From Robiginitomaculum sp. (lineage in GTDB: Bacteria; Pseudomonadota; Alphaproteobacteria; Caulobacterales; Maricaulaceae), in NCBI GenBank assembly GCA_026993275.1, contig JALWUB010000164.1, positions 1 through 6,876 on the forward strand: a stretch of DNA of 6,876 nucleotides, read 5' to 3'. Positions 1-6,415 of the stretch are shown piece after piece. The position numbers and the translations under genes are program-made. Positions within the stretch are counted from its first letter, which is position 1, and each line of letters starts with the position of its first letter. The notes beneath the pieces were generated by a model. The model did no database searches. It saw only the letters and a program-made list of their open reading frames with translations, and had not been told where the DNA came from.

Positions 1-1024
1 GGCATTCAATGGCGCAGCCGCGAAAGTGGATGTCCTGCTGGCGGAATGACAGGGGCGCGCCTGCGGCAATGGCGATCTGCTCGCGCACCAGATCCACGCC
101 GGTGATCATTTCGGTGACCGGGTGCTCGACCTGCAGCCGGGTGTTCATTTCGATGAAGAAGAATTCGCCATTTTCGTACAGGAACTCGATGGTGCCGGCA
201 CCGAGATAACCGATCTTGGCAATGGCATCGCGCACGGTCTGCCCAATCTGCGCCCGCTGGCTGGCGTTCAGGGCCGGGGAGGGGGCTTCTTCGAGCACCT
301 TCTGATTGCGCCGCTGCAAGGAGCAGTCGCGCTCGCCCAGATGCACCACATTGCCGTGGGAATCGGCGATGACCTGCACCTCGATATGGCGCGGGTTTTC
401 CAGATAGCGCTCCAGATAGACCGTGCCGTCGCCAAACGCTGCCGCCGCTTCGGCCCGCGCCGTCTGCACCGCCTGCACCAGATCGTCCTGCGAGCGCGCC
501 AGCTTCATGCCGCGCCCGCCGCCGCCGGATGCCGCCTTGACGAGCAGGGGAAAACCAATCTCCCGGGCCACCCGCACGGCCTCGTCCGGGTCGCTGATGG
601 CGCCCTGCGAGCCAGGCACGACCGGTATGCCGGCCTGCGCCACGGCGGCCTTGGCGGTGATCTTGTCGCCCATCAGGCGGATGTGCTCGGGGCTTGGGCC
701 AATAAAGGTCAGGCCATGGCTTTGCACGATTTCGGCAAAACGGGCGTTCTCCGACAAAAAGCCATATCCCGGATGCACCGCTTCGGCGCCGGTGATTTCC
801 GCCGCGGCCATGATTGCCGGCACATTCAGATAGCTCTGCGCCGGCGCGGCCGGGCCGATGCAGACGCTTTCATCAGCCAGCAGGACATGCTTGGCGTCGC
901 GGTCCGCGGTGGAGTGCACGGCCACGGTGGCAATGCCCATTTCATGGCAGGCGCGATGAATCCGCAGGGCCACCTCACCGCGATTGGCAATCAGGACCTT
1001 GTTGAAAAGCGGCCTCGACGCCAT
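1..1024 (-). CDS. accC: Biotin carboxylase subunit of acetyl-CoA carboxylase, C-terminus cut by window edge
   Basis: AccC carboxylates the biotin carried by AccB, using ATP and bicarbonate; this is the first half-reaction of malonyl-CoA synthesis in the cytosol. The minus frame is open from ATG 1024 to position 1, giving 341 residues of a protein usually near 450. Visible landmarks are the N-terminal biotin carboxylase fold ([13 protein letters not shown], residues 9-21), [10 protein letters not shown] (84-93), the ATP-grasp glycine-rich loop SGGGGRGMK (166-174), [12 protein letters not shown] (231-242) and the catalytic [14 protein letters not shown] (292-305). The window ends just after AIEC (338-341), immediately before the conserved Arg-containing segment of the family. 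The start lies 5 bases after the accB stop with a weak GGA 8 bases upstream, so coupling to accB is likely. A GTG two codons earlier is a less likely start. Identity is very secure because domain order and catalytic motifs are unbroken. Confidence 0.97.
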   Translation of the reverse strand, partial: MASRPLFNKVLIANRGEVALRIHRACHEMGIATVAVHSTADRDAKHVLLADESVCIGPAAPAQSYLNVPAIMAAAEITGAEAVHPGYGFLSENARFAEIVQSHGLTFIGPSPEHIRLMGDKITAKAAVAQAGIPVVPGSQGAISDPDEAVRVAREIGFPLLVKAASGGGGRGMKLARSQDDLVQAVQTARAEAAAAFGDGTVYLERYLENPRHIEVQVIADSHGNVVHLGERDCSLQRRNQKVLEEAPSPALNASQRAQIGQTVRDAIAKIGYLGAGTIEFLYENGEFFFIEMNTRLQVEHPVTEMITGVDLVREQIAIAAGAPLSFRQQDIHFRGCAIEC

Positions 1025-1029
1025 CGCCA

Positions 1030-1542
1030 CTATCCAATCACCAGCAGGGTTTCGTCAAACTCGACCGGGGCGCCATCCTCGACCAGGATTTCAATGATCT
1101 TGCCGCTTCTGGGTGCCTGGATCGGGTTGAAGGTTTTCATGGCCTCGATCAGCAGCAGCGTGTCGCCTTCGGCAACACTGTCGCCGACCTGGACAAAGGG
1201 CGCCGCGCCAGGCTCCGGCGCCAGATAGACGGTGCCGACCATAGGCGATTGCACGGCGCCGGGATGGGCGGAAAAATCCACCGATTGCGCCGGCGCCGGG
1301 GTTTCCGGGGCCATGCTGCCCTGGGCAGCCTTGGTTTCCGCCGGGGCTTCGGGCGGCGGCGGCAGATGCGCCTGCACCATTTGCGTGGCCATCTGGCGGC
1401 TGACACGCAATTTCAGGTCTCCGCGCTCGACCTCGATTTCGCTCAGATCGGTATCGCGCAGAATATCGGCGAGTTCGCGGATCAGCGCCAGATCACCCTT
1501 GGCCAGGGTGCTGCGTCCGCCGGGCTTTGTGCCTGCTGCCAT
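1030..1542 (-). CDS. accB: Biotin carboxyl carrier protein of acetyl-CoA carboxylase
   Basis: AccB carries the biotin that AccC carboxylates and that the AccA/AccD carboxyltransferase then uses to make malonyl-CoA. The 170-residue protein has the normal three-part layout. A helical N-terminal segment (about 15-50, ending DLKLRVSR) resembles the start of known AccB proteins. A Pro/Ala-rich linker follows (about 60-98). The C-terminal biotinyl domain (about 98-170) opens with [15 protein letters not shown] and carries EAMKTFNPI, with Lys136 as the expected biotinylation site. The usual Met after that Lys is Thr here. SPMVGT and the thumb-like region after it fit a bacterial AccB. It starts with ATG at 1542, 32 bases after the aroQ stop, with a modest GGGAC ribosome site, and ends 5 bases before accC. 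Family and symbol are secure. Confidence 0.97.
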   Translation of the reverse strand: MAAGTKPGGRSTLAKGDLALIRELADILRDTDLSEIEVERGDLKLRVSRQMATQMVQAHLPPPPEAPAETKAAQGSMAPETPAPAQSVDFSAHPGAVQSPMVGTVYLAPEPGAAPFVQVGDSVAEGDTLLLIEAMKTFNPIQAPRSGKIIEILVEDGAPVEFDETLLVIG

Positions 1543-1574
1543 GATTGCTGTCCCGCTTGCTGTTGGCGTTGGGC

Positions 1575-2015
1575 TCAGGTTTTAGCGAGTGCCAGGGCCG
1601 CTGTCACGGCCATCTCGTAACCCATTGCACCAAAGCCGCAAATGCTGGCCGTGGCCACGGGGGCAATGTAATTGGTCCGCCTGAAGTTCTCGCGTGCTGC
1701 CGGGTTGGACAGATGCAGCTCGATCACCGGTCCGGGCACCAGGCGCAAGGCATCGTGCAGGGCAATGGAGGTGTGGGTATAGGCGCCGGCATTGAGGATC
1801 AGCGCACAGGCTTCCTGCGCGGCCTCCTGCACCCAGTCCACCAACGTGCCCTCGGCATTGCTCTGGCGGAAGACCAGCGTCCGCTTTGCCTCCCGGGCCA
1901 GGCTGGCGCAGTGCTTTTCGATGCCGTCCAGCGTCCTAGTGCCATAAATCTCCGGCTCGCGCTGGCCCAGCATGTTCAGATTGGGGCCGTTCAGGATGTA
2001 TAGCGGCCGTGTCAT
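1575..2015 (-). CDS. aroQ: Type II 3-dehydroquinate dehydratase
   Basis: This enzyme dehydrates 3-dehydroquinate to 3-dehydroshikimate, step three of the shikimate pathway to chorismate and aromatic amino acids. The 146-residue length is typical for the small dodecameric type II enzyme. It begins MTRPLYILNGPNLNMLG, and the residues known as active-site or lid positions in the family are all present: Arg19, Tyr24 (in EIYG), Asn75 and His81 (NAGAYTHTS), His101 (ELHLSNP), Arg108 and Arg112. The frame stays open a further 411 bases upstream, through the SDR gene, but the true start is the ATG at 2015. It has AGGAG five bases upstream, overlaps the SDR stop as ATGA, and gives the exact family N-terminus. 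An aroQ-accB-accC cluster is common in proteobacteria, which supports the assignment. Confidence 0.97.
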   Translation of the reverse strand: MTRPLYILNGPNLNMLGQREPEIYGTRTLDGIEKHCASLAREAKRTLVFRQSNAEGTLVDWVQEAAQEACALILNAGAYTHTSIALHDALRLVPGPVIELHLSNPAARENFRRTNYIAPVATASICGFGAMGYEMAVTAALALAKT

Positions 2016-2752
2016 GACGGCTCCTGCTGCGCCGCACGCCACTGCGGATAGCTGACCCATTCGCCATTGCGGCTGCAGTGCGGGCTGCACAGCTCCAGAA
2101 ACAGTGGCGCAATCTCCTCTGGCGCGGGCAGGCTCATGGGGTCTTCGCCCGGCATGAATTGCTGGCGCATGGCCGTGCGCGCCGGGCCGGGATTGAGCAA
2201 ATTGACCCGCAAGGGCAGTTTCTCCACCTCCTTGGCATAACAGCCCACCAGCGCATCCAGCGCCGCCTTGGAGGCGGTGTAAAGCGCAAAAAACGGCCGG
2301 TGGTGGCGGCTCACTCCAGAGGTGACAAAGACCGCGCGCCCGGCCGGGGCCGCGCGCAACAGCGGGTCCATGGCGCGGATCAGCCGCCAGTTTGCGGTCA
2401 CATTGACAGCCATCACCTGGTCCCATGTCCTGGGGTCGATATGGGCCGTTGGCCCGACCATGCCCAATTGCCCGGCATTGCCGATGAGGATGTCCAGATG
2501 GCCCCAGCGCTCGGCGATGACGCCGCCAAGCCGGTCAATGCCCTCCATGTCCGTCAGGTCCGCCGGCACCAGAGAGGCCGAGCCCGGCGTTTGCGCGATC
2601 GCATCATCCAGCGCCTCGAGCGCGCCCTGGGTGCGCCCCAGCGCAATCACATGGGCGCCGCGTTCGGCCAAGGCCAGCGCAACCGCACGGCCAAGGCCGC
2701 GTGTCGCCCCGGTGACCAGCGCAATCTTGCCGGAAAAATCCTGTTGCGTCAT
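2012..2752 (-). CDS. YciK-like short-chain dehydrogenase/reductase, substrate unknown
   Basis: A 246-residue classical SDR with a single Rossmann domain. The cofactor loop is TGATRGLG (14-21). Arg18 before the second glycine and Arg40 after the second strand suggest NADP(H) preference. Other motifs are NAG (92-94), Asn117 in VNV, Ser145, Tyr158 and Lys162 (YTASK), which complete the Asn-Ser-Tyr-Lys catalytic tetrad. The segment RVNLLNPGPARTAMR and the following GEDPMSLPAPEEIAPL resemble the same region of E. coli YciK, so I place it in or near that group, whose physiological substrate is unknown to me. The ATG at 2752 lies 3 bases after the purF stop with only a weak GAGG 12 bases upstream, suggesting coupled translation. 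The stop overlaps the aroQ start by 4 bases. An SDR after purF is, from memory, recurrent in alphaproteobacteria. The active site is intact, so it is probably an enzyme rather than a relic. Confidence 0.93.
   Translation of the reverse strand: MTQQDFSGKIALVTGATRGLGRAVALALAERGAHVIALGRTQGALEALDDAIAQTPGSASLVPADLTDMEGIDRLGGVIAERWGHLDILIGNAGQLGMVGPTAHIDPRTWDQVMAVNVTANWRLIRAMDPLLRAAPAGRAVFVTSGVSRHHRPFFALYTASKAALDALVGCYAKEVEKLPLRVNLLNPGPARTAMRQQFMPGEDPMSLPAPEEIAPLFLELCSPHCSRNGEWVSYPQWRAAQQEPS
2021..2025 (-). promoter_or_regulatory. Ribosome binding site fixing the aroQ start
   Basis: AGGAG on the minus strand, five bases before the ATG at 2015 and inside the end of the SDR gene. It is the clearest ribosome site in the window. 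It decides the aroQ start against the in-frame open extension that runs into the SDR gene. Confidence 0.8.
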
Positions 2753-2755
2753 GAG

Positions 2756-4243
2756 TCAGGCGACCTCGGACAAGAGCGACAATTGCCGGGGCGTCTTCAT
2801 GCCCCGGCGCGCCTGATCGCGCAAGCCGGTGGGATAGTCGCCGGTGAAATAATGGTCGCTATAGGCCGGTGCGCGCGCATCGCGGCGCTCTGCCCCCATG
2901 GCCCAGTACAGCCCGTCAATGGAAAGAAAGCCAAGGCTGTCCACCTCCAGCATGCGTGTCATCTCTTCATGGCTGTGCCGGGCCGCCAGCAGGCGCCCGG
3001 TGTCTGGCATGTCAATGCCATAGAAATCGGCAAAGCGGATTGGCGGACTGGCCGAGCGCAGATGCACTTCGCGGGCGCCAGCCTCGCGCACCAGGCGCAC
3101 GATCTTGCGCGATGTGGTGCCGCGCACAATCGAATCATCCACCAGCAAGACCCGCTTGCCCGCCAGCACGGCGCGGTTGGCGGCATGCTTGAGGCGCACG
3201 CCCATGTCGCGGATCGACTGGCTTGGCTGAATGAAGGTGCGGCCGACATAATGATTGCGGATAATGCCCAGTTCGAAGGGTAGGCCGGCACCCTGGGCAA
3301 AGCCGATGGCGGCGGGCACACCCGAATCAGGCACCGGCACCACCACATCCACATCCGCCGGGCATTCCTCGGCGAGCCGCAGGCCCATGCGCTTGCGCAC
3401 CTCGTAAACGCTCTTGCCGTCAACGATCGAATCCGGGCGGGAGAAATAGACAAATTCGAAAATGCACGGGCGCGGCTGCACCGGCGCAAACGGGTGATGG
3501 CTTTCGACCTTGCCGTCGCTGATGACGACAATTTCGCCGGGGGCGATATTGCGCTCAAAGCGCGCCCCGACCATGTCCAGCGCGCACGTTTCCGACGCCA
3601 GCACCGGGGCGCCGTCAAGGCGGCCCATGACCAGCGGGCGGATGCCATGCGGATCACGCGCGCCGATCAGCTTCTTGTTGGTCAGTGCCACCAGCGCATA
3701 GGCGCCCTCGATCTGTTTCAGCGCGTCGATAAAACGGTGCACCAGGCGGGTGCGGCGCGAGCGCGCCACCAGTTGCAGCACCACTTCGGTGTCGGATGTG
3801 GACTGGAAAATGGCGCCGTCGCCGACCAGGGCCTCGCGCAAATGCAGGGCGTTGGTAAAATTGCCATTGTGGGCGACGGCAAGGCCGCCGGTCTTGAGGT
3901 CCGCGTAAAGCGGCTGCACATTGCGCAGCACCGGCGCGCCCTGGGTCGAGTAGCGCACATGGCCAATGGCGGCCTTGCCGGGCAGCCGGGCGCTGACATC
4001 CACACCGCCAAAATTGTCGCTGACCAGCCCCATATGGCGTTCCGAATGAAAGTGCGCGCCATCGCTGGCGGCAATGCCGCAGGCCTCCTGGCCGCGGTGC
4101 TGCAGGCCATGCAGGCCGAGCACGGTCAGCGCCGCCGCATCATCCGGGCCGAAAACGCCAAAAACGCCGCATTCCTCGCGCAGCTTGTCCTCGTAAGGGT
4201 CGATCAGCACGGACGGCCAGTTCTTACCTGCCAGCCCACTCAT
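2756..4243 (-). CDS. purF: Amidophosphoribosyltransferase (glutamine PRPP amidotransferase), with propeptide
   Basis: PurF makes 5-phosphoribosylamine from PRPP and glutamine, the first committed step of de novo purine synthesis. The 495-residue protein has an N-terminal Ntn glutaminase domain and a C-terminal phosphoribosyltransferase domain. The nucleophile is Cys25 in EECGVFGVFG, so a 24-residue propeptide should be removed to free its amino group. Glutaminase partners visible are HVRYST (95-100, Arg97), HNGN (125-128) and STSDTE (148-153). FVYFSRPDS (264-272) is a PurF hallmark, and VLLVDDSIVRGTTS (365-378) is the PRPP loop. Cys260 matches one iron-sulfur ligand of the Bacillus enzyme, but the other three sites are replaced (FADFYGID and PAYSDHYF regions), so no cluster is expected. 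The ATG at 4243 overlaps the cvpA stop by 4 bases and has AAGGA nine bases upstream. Confidence 0.98.
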   Translation of the reverse strand: MSGLAGKNWPSVLIDPYEDKLREECGVFGVFGPDDAAALTVLGLHGLQHRGQEACGIAASDGAHFHSERHMGLVSDNFGGVDVSARLPGKAAIGHVRYSTQGAPVLRNVQPLYADLKTGGLAVAHNGNFTNALHLREALVGDGAIFQSTSDTEVVLQLVARSRRTRLVHRFIDALKQIEGAYALVALTNKKLIGARDPHGIRPLVMGRLDGAPVLASETCALDMVGARFERNIAPGEIVVISDGKVESHHPFAPVQPRPCIFEFVYFSRPDSIVDGKSVYEVRKRMGLRLAEECPADVDVVVPVPDSGVPAAIGFAQGAGLPFELGIIRNHYVGRTFIQPSQSIRDMGVRLKHAANRAVLAGKRVLLVDDSIVRGTTSRKIVRLVREAGAREVHLRSASPPIRFADFYGIDMPDTGRLLAARHSHEEMTRMLEVDSLGFLSIDGLYWAMGAERRDARAPAYSDHYFTGDYPTGLRDQARRGMKTPRQLSLLSEVA

Positions 4244-4929
4244 GGCCGGTCATCCTTGCCGGTGCCGCCCTTGTGCTTTTCCTTGCCGGCATCCTGCGTG
4301 GTGGTCGAGATCAGCTGGTCAAGGCTCTGGCGCTCGGTGCGCGCATAGCCCTGGTCCGTGTCTGCGGTCTTGCGCGCCGCGCCGCCTGGTGCAGGCACGG
4401 GGTCCGCCGAAGCCTGCACGGGTGCGGCATTGACCGGCGCCGTGTCCGGGGCGAGGGATTGCAGCGCCCGCGCAGTGGCGTTGATGGCCGGATAGAGCCG
4501 CGCATTGACCAGCCAGCCCGGCATGCTGTTTTTCGGGGTGAGCTGGTTGAACAGGATCAGTGCCAGGCCGAGCAGCGCCATGCCGCGCACAACGCCAAAG
4601 GCAAACCCGGCGCTGCGGTCAAGCGCGCCAATATTGGAGCGGCCGCCAAGCCGCTGGGTGAGATGATGCGTGACCAGGGTCACGGCCATGTAGACAAGGA
4701 TGAAAATGGCCCCGATGGTGATGGCATCGGCGGCCCATCCCGGCGTGACCAGCGCGCGCATGGGAACCCGGAACACCGGATAGGAAAATATTGTCGCCAG
4801 GGCAGCCAGCACAAAGGCGGCCACGGAGAGGGTTTCGCGGATAAAGCCGCGGCTCAGCGCCAGCAGCCCGGACAGGAACAGAAGCCCCAGCGCAAAGGCA
4901 TCAAAGGCGGTCACTGCACTGCCGTCCAC
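4240..4929 (-). CDS. cvpA: CvpA family inner-membrane protein
   Basis: CvpA is a polytopic inner-membrane protein, linked in E. coli to colicin V production and often found upstream of purF, as here. Its biochemical role is not settled. From the GTG at 4929 it is 229 residues with four predicted membrane segments: about 10-28, 33-50, 67-90 and 108-130. Family signatures are SRGFIRE (26-32) and LDRSAGFAFGVVRG (103-116). A tail of roughly 80 residues follows, rich in Ala and Pro, then GYARTERQSLDQLIST (194-209) and a charged end. E. coli CvpA is much shorter, so the tail is extra. Start choice: GTG 4929 has GGAG seven bases upstream and sits 4 bases after the radA stop. GTG 4914 would give MTAFD, closer to the usual N-terminus but with a poorer ribosome site. 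A TTG at 4968 inside radA has none and is unlikely. Confidence 0.9.
   Translation of the reverse strand: MDGSAVTAFDAFALGLLFLSGLLALSRGFIRETLSVAAFVLAALATIFSYPVFRVPMRALVTPGWAADAITIGAIFILVYMAVTLVTHHLTQRLGGRSNIGALDRSAGFAFGVVRGMALLGLALILFNQLTPKNSMPGWLVNARLYPAINATARALQSLAPDTAPVNAAPVQASADPVPAPGGAARKTADTDQGYARTERQSLDQLISTTTQDAGKEKHKGGTGKDDRP
4253..4257 (-). promoter_or_regulatory. Ribosome binding site for purF inside cvpA
   Basis: AAGGA on the minus strand, nine bases before the purF ATG at 4243 and within the last codons of cvpA. It supports the long PurF start with its propeptide and suggests purF can be initiated independently as well as by coupling through the ATGA overlap. Confidence 0.65.
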
Positions 4930-4933
4930 AGCC

Positions 4934-6334
4934 TCACTCCCGATCCGTGATGGACTCTTTGTGTTCAATCAACGCGGCCAGGTCATTCAATATGGCGATT
5001 TTCGCAATGGCGCAATCAGAATTGTCTTCCTCCGCGCCCGCGTTTTGCCGTGCCGGGGCGATGGCGCGGGTAAAGCCCAGCTTGCCCGCTTCCTTCAGCC
5101 GCGCCCCCATGCGGGCGACAGGGCGGATGTCCCCCGACAGGGCGATTTCGCCAAACACCACGGTTTTGGGCGGCAGCGGCGTGTCCAGCATGGACGACAC
5201 CAGCGCCGCGGCCACGGCCAGGTCTGCCGCCGGTTCGCTGATTTTCAGGCCGCCGGCGACATTCAGATAGACATCGCGGCCGCCAAAGCCGAGCCCGCAG
5301 CGGGTTTCCAGCACCGCCAGCACCATGGCCAGGCGGCTGCTGTCCCAGCCGACAACGGCGCGCCGCGGCGTGCCAAAGGCGGCGGGCGCGACCAGCGCCT
5401 GGATTTCGGTCAGCACCGGCCGGGTGCCTTCCAGGCCGGCAAAGACCGCGGCGCCGCTGGCGCCGTCCCCGCCGCGGCCATCGAGAAACAGCGCCGACGG
5501 GTTGGCGACCTCGGCAAGGCCAGTGCCGGACATTTCGAACACGCCGATTTCGTCGGTCGGCCCATAGCGGTTCTTGACGGCGCGCAAGATGCGGAACTGG
5601 TGGCCGCGCTCGCCCTCGAAATACAGCACCGAATCGACCATGTGCTCGACCACGCGGGGGCCGGCAATCTGCCCGTCCTTGGTGACATGGCCGATCAGCG
5701 CCACGGCGCAATTGCGCTTCTTGGCAAAACGGGTCAGCGCCTGGGCGCAGGCGCGCACCTGCGCCACCGTGCCCGGCGCGGCGGCGAGCGCATCGCTCCA
5801 CAGGGTCTGGATGGAATCGATCACCACGAAATCGGGCCGCGCCGCGTTCAGGGCGTCGAGAATGGGCCCCAGGGCGGTTTCCGCAGCCAGCTGCACCGGT
5901 GCACCGGCCAGACCAAGGCGCTGCGCCCGGGCGCGCACCTGGGCAATGGCCTCCTCGCCCGACACATAGGCCACCGACCGGCCCTCGCGCGCCAGCGCCG
6001 CCGCGCCCTGCAACAGCAAGGTGGACTTGCCAATGCCCGGATCGCCGCCAATCAGCAGCACCGAGCCCGGCACGATGCCGCCGCCGCAGACCCGGTCGAA
6101 CTCGGCAATGCCGCTTTGCAGCCGGGGCAGGGGCGCATCCTGCGCCTGCAGGTCATGAAAGGCGATGCCGCGGCCAGGCCGCTTGCGCCGGGCGGGGCGC
6201 GCCGCCGCCGGGCCATGCTCGGCGATTTCCTCGACCAGCGTGTTCCACTCGCCGCAATCTGCGCATTTACCGGACCATTTGCCATGCACCGCACCGCAGG
6301 ACTGACAGACAAAATGGCTCATCAGTTTGGTCAT
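4934..6334 (-). CDS. radA: DNA repair protein RadA (Sms), branch-migration ATPase
   Basis: RadA is a cytosolic RecA-like hexameric ATPase that drives branch migration and processing of recombination intermediates. The 466-residue protein has the complete layout. The N-terminal zinc finger has Cys10, Cys13, Cys24 and Cys27 (CQSC and CADC). The RecA-like core has Walker A GGDPGIGKST (96-105), a Walker B strand FVVIDS (169-174) and the RadA-specific KNRYG (254-258), usually KNRFG. The C-terminal domain is Lon-protease-like (about 275-455, with DVYLNVAGG at 354-362) and is not expected to be proteolytic. The ATG at 6334 has AAGGG eleven bases upstream; a Met at residue 5 is an alternative start. 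The gene follows an 81-base gap and precedes cvpA with only 4 bases to the preferred start, so it is probably the first gene of the cluster. Confidence 0.97.
   Translation of the reverse strand: MTKLMSHFVCQSCGAVHGKWSGKCADCGEWNTLVEEIAEHGPAAARPARRKRPGRGIAFHDLQAQDAPLPRLQSGIAEFDRVCGGGIVPGSVLLIGGDPGIGKSTLLLQGAAALAREGRSVAYVSGEEAIAQVRARAQRLGLAGAPVQLAAETALGPILDALNAARPDFVVIDSIQTLWSDALAAAPGTVAQVRACAQALTRFAKKRNCAVALIGHVTKDGQIAGPRVVEHMVDSVLYFEGERGHQFRILRAVKNRYGPTDEIGVFEMSGTGLAEVANPSALFLDGRGGDGASGAAVFAGLEGTRPVLTEIQALVAPAAFGTPRRAVVGWDSSRLAMVLAVLETRCGLGFGGRDVYLNVAGGLKISEPAADLAVAAALVSSMLDTPLPPKTVVFGEIALSGDIRPVARMGARLKEAGKLGFTRAIAPARQNAGAEEDNSDCAIAKIAILNDLAALIEHKESITDRE
4937..4940 (-). promoter_or_regulatory. 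Probable ribosome binding site for cvpA overlapping the end of radA
   Basis: GGAG on the minus strand is formed by the last radA codon and the base before it, directly ahead of the radA stop. It is seven bases from the GTG at 4929. This is the main reason for preferring that start over GTG 4914 or TTG 4968. Confidence 0.5.
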
Positions 6335-6415
6335 GCCGACTCAATCCCTTGGTGTTCATGAATTGTTCTAGAGCAGGCAACGCGCTCTGGCAAGGCCCGG
6401 GGCCAGGGCGCGCGC
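6335..6415 (-). other. Intergenic region between the GST gene and radA
   Basis: This is the only untranslated stretch longer than 32 bases in the window. It lies between the GST stop and the radA start. On the minus strand it begins GC-rich (GGCCCCGGGCC near 6396-6406), then becomes less GC-rich toward radA, ending with the AAGGG ribosome site at 6346-6350. The GC-rich palindrome has almost no loop and no following T run, so I do not call it a terminator. The promoter candidate is listed separately. No RNA gene is recognisable. Confidence 0.7.
6365..6393 (-). promoter_or_regulatory. Candidate sigma-70-type promoter upstream of radA
   Basis: On the minus strand TTGCCA (6393-6388, five of six matches to TTGACA) is separated by 17 bases from TAGAAC (6370-6365, four of six matches to TATAAT). 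Transcription would start near 6358, leaving a leader of about 24 bases before the radA ATG, which includes the ribosome site. The spacer is nearly coextensive with an inverted repeat, AGAGC and GCTCT nine bases apart (6370-6374 and 6384-6388), which could be chance, a weak hairpin or an operator. Position in the only sizeable gap supports the call, but short consensus matches are common and this is unproven. Confidence 0.35.

Noticed and set aside
122..1228. A plus-strand open frame of 368 codons opposite accC and accB.
   Set aside because: The opposite strand encodes AccC and AccB with intact catalytic motifs; the plus frame shows none and spans both genes.
1543..1574. The 32-base gap between aroQ and accB as a site for an internal promoter.
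   Set aside because: No convincing -35 and -10 pair fits in the gap. Only a modest ribosome site is visible, though a promoter inside aroQ cannot be excluded.
2016..2426. An in-frame N-terminal extension of AroQ by 137 residues, which could look like a fusion protein.
   Set aside because: The extension lies entirely within the SDR gene in another frame. AroQ has a strong ribosome site and a family-typical N-terminus at 2015.
2078..3283. A plus-strand open frame of 401 codons spanning parts of the SDR and purF genes.
   Set aside because: It crosses the boundary of two well-supported minus-strand genes and has no domain signature; it is a composition artefact.
4961..6361. A plus-strand open frame of 466 codons opposite radA, the same length as RadA.
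   Set aside because: It is the antisense shadow of a GC-rich gene. Its translation has no recognisable motif and is dominated by Ala, Gly, Arg, Gln and His, as expected from codons read in reverse. The equal length is coincidental.
6390..6410. A GC-rich palindrome (GGCCCCGGGCC on the minus strand) after the GST gene, a possible terminator.
   Set aside because: The arms leave a loop of about one base, flanking bases do not pair, and no T run follows.
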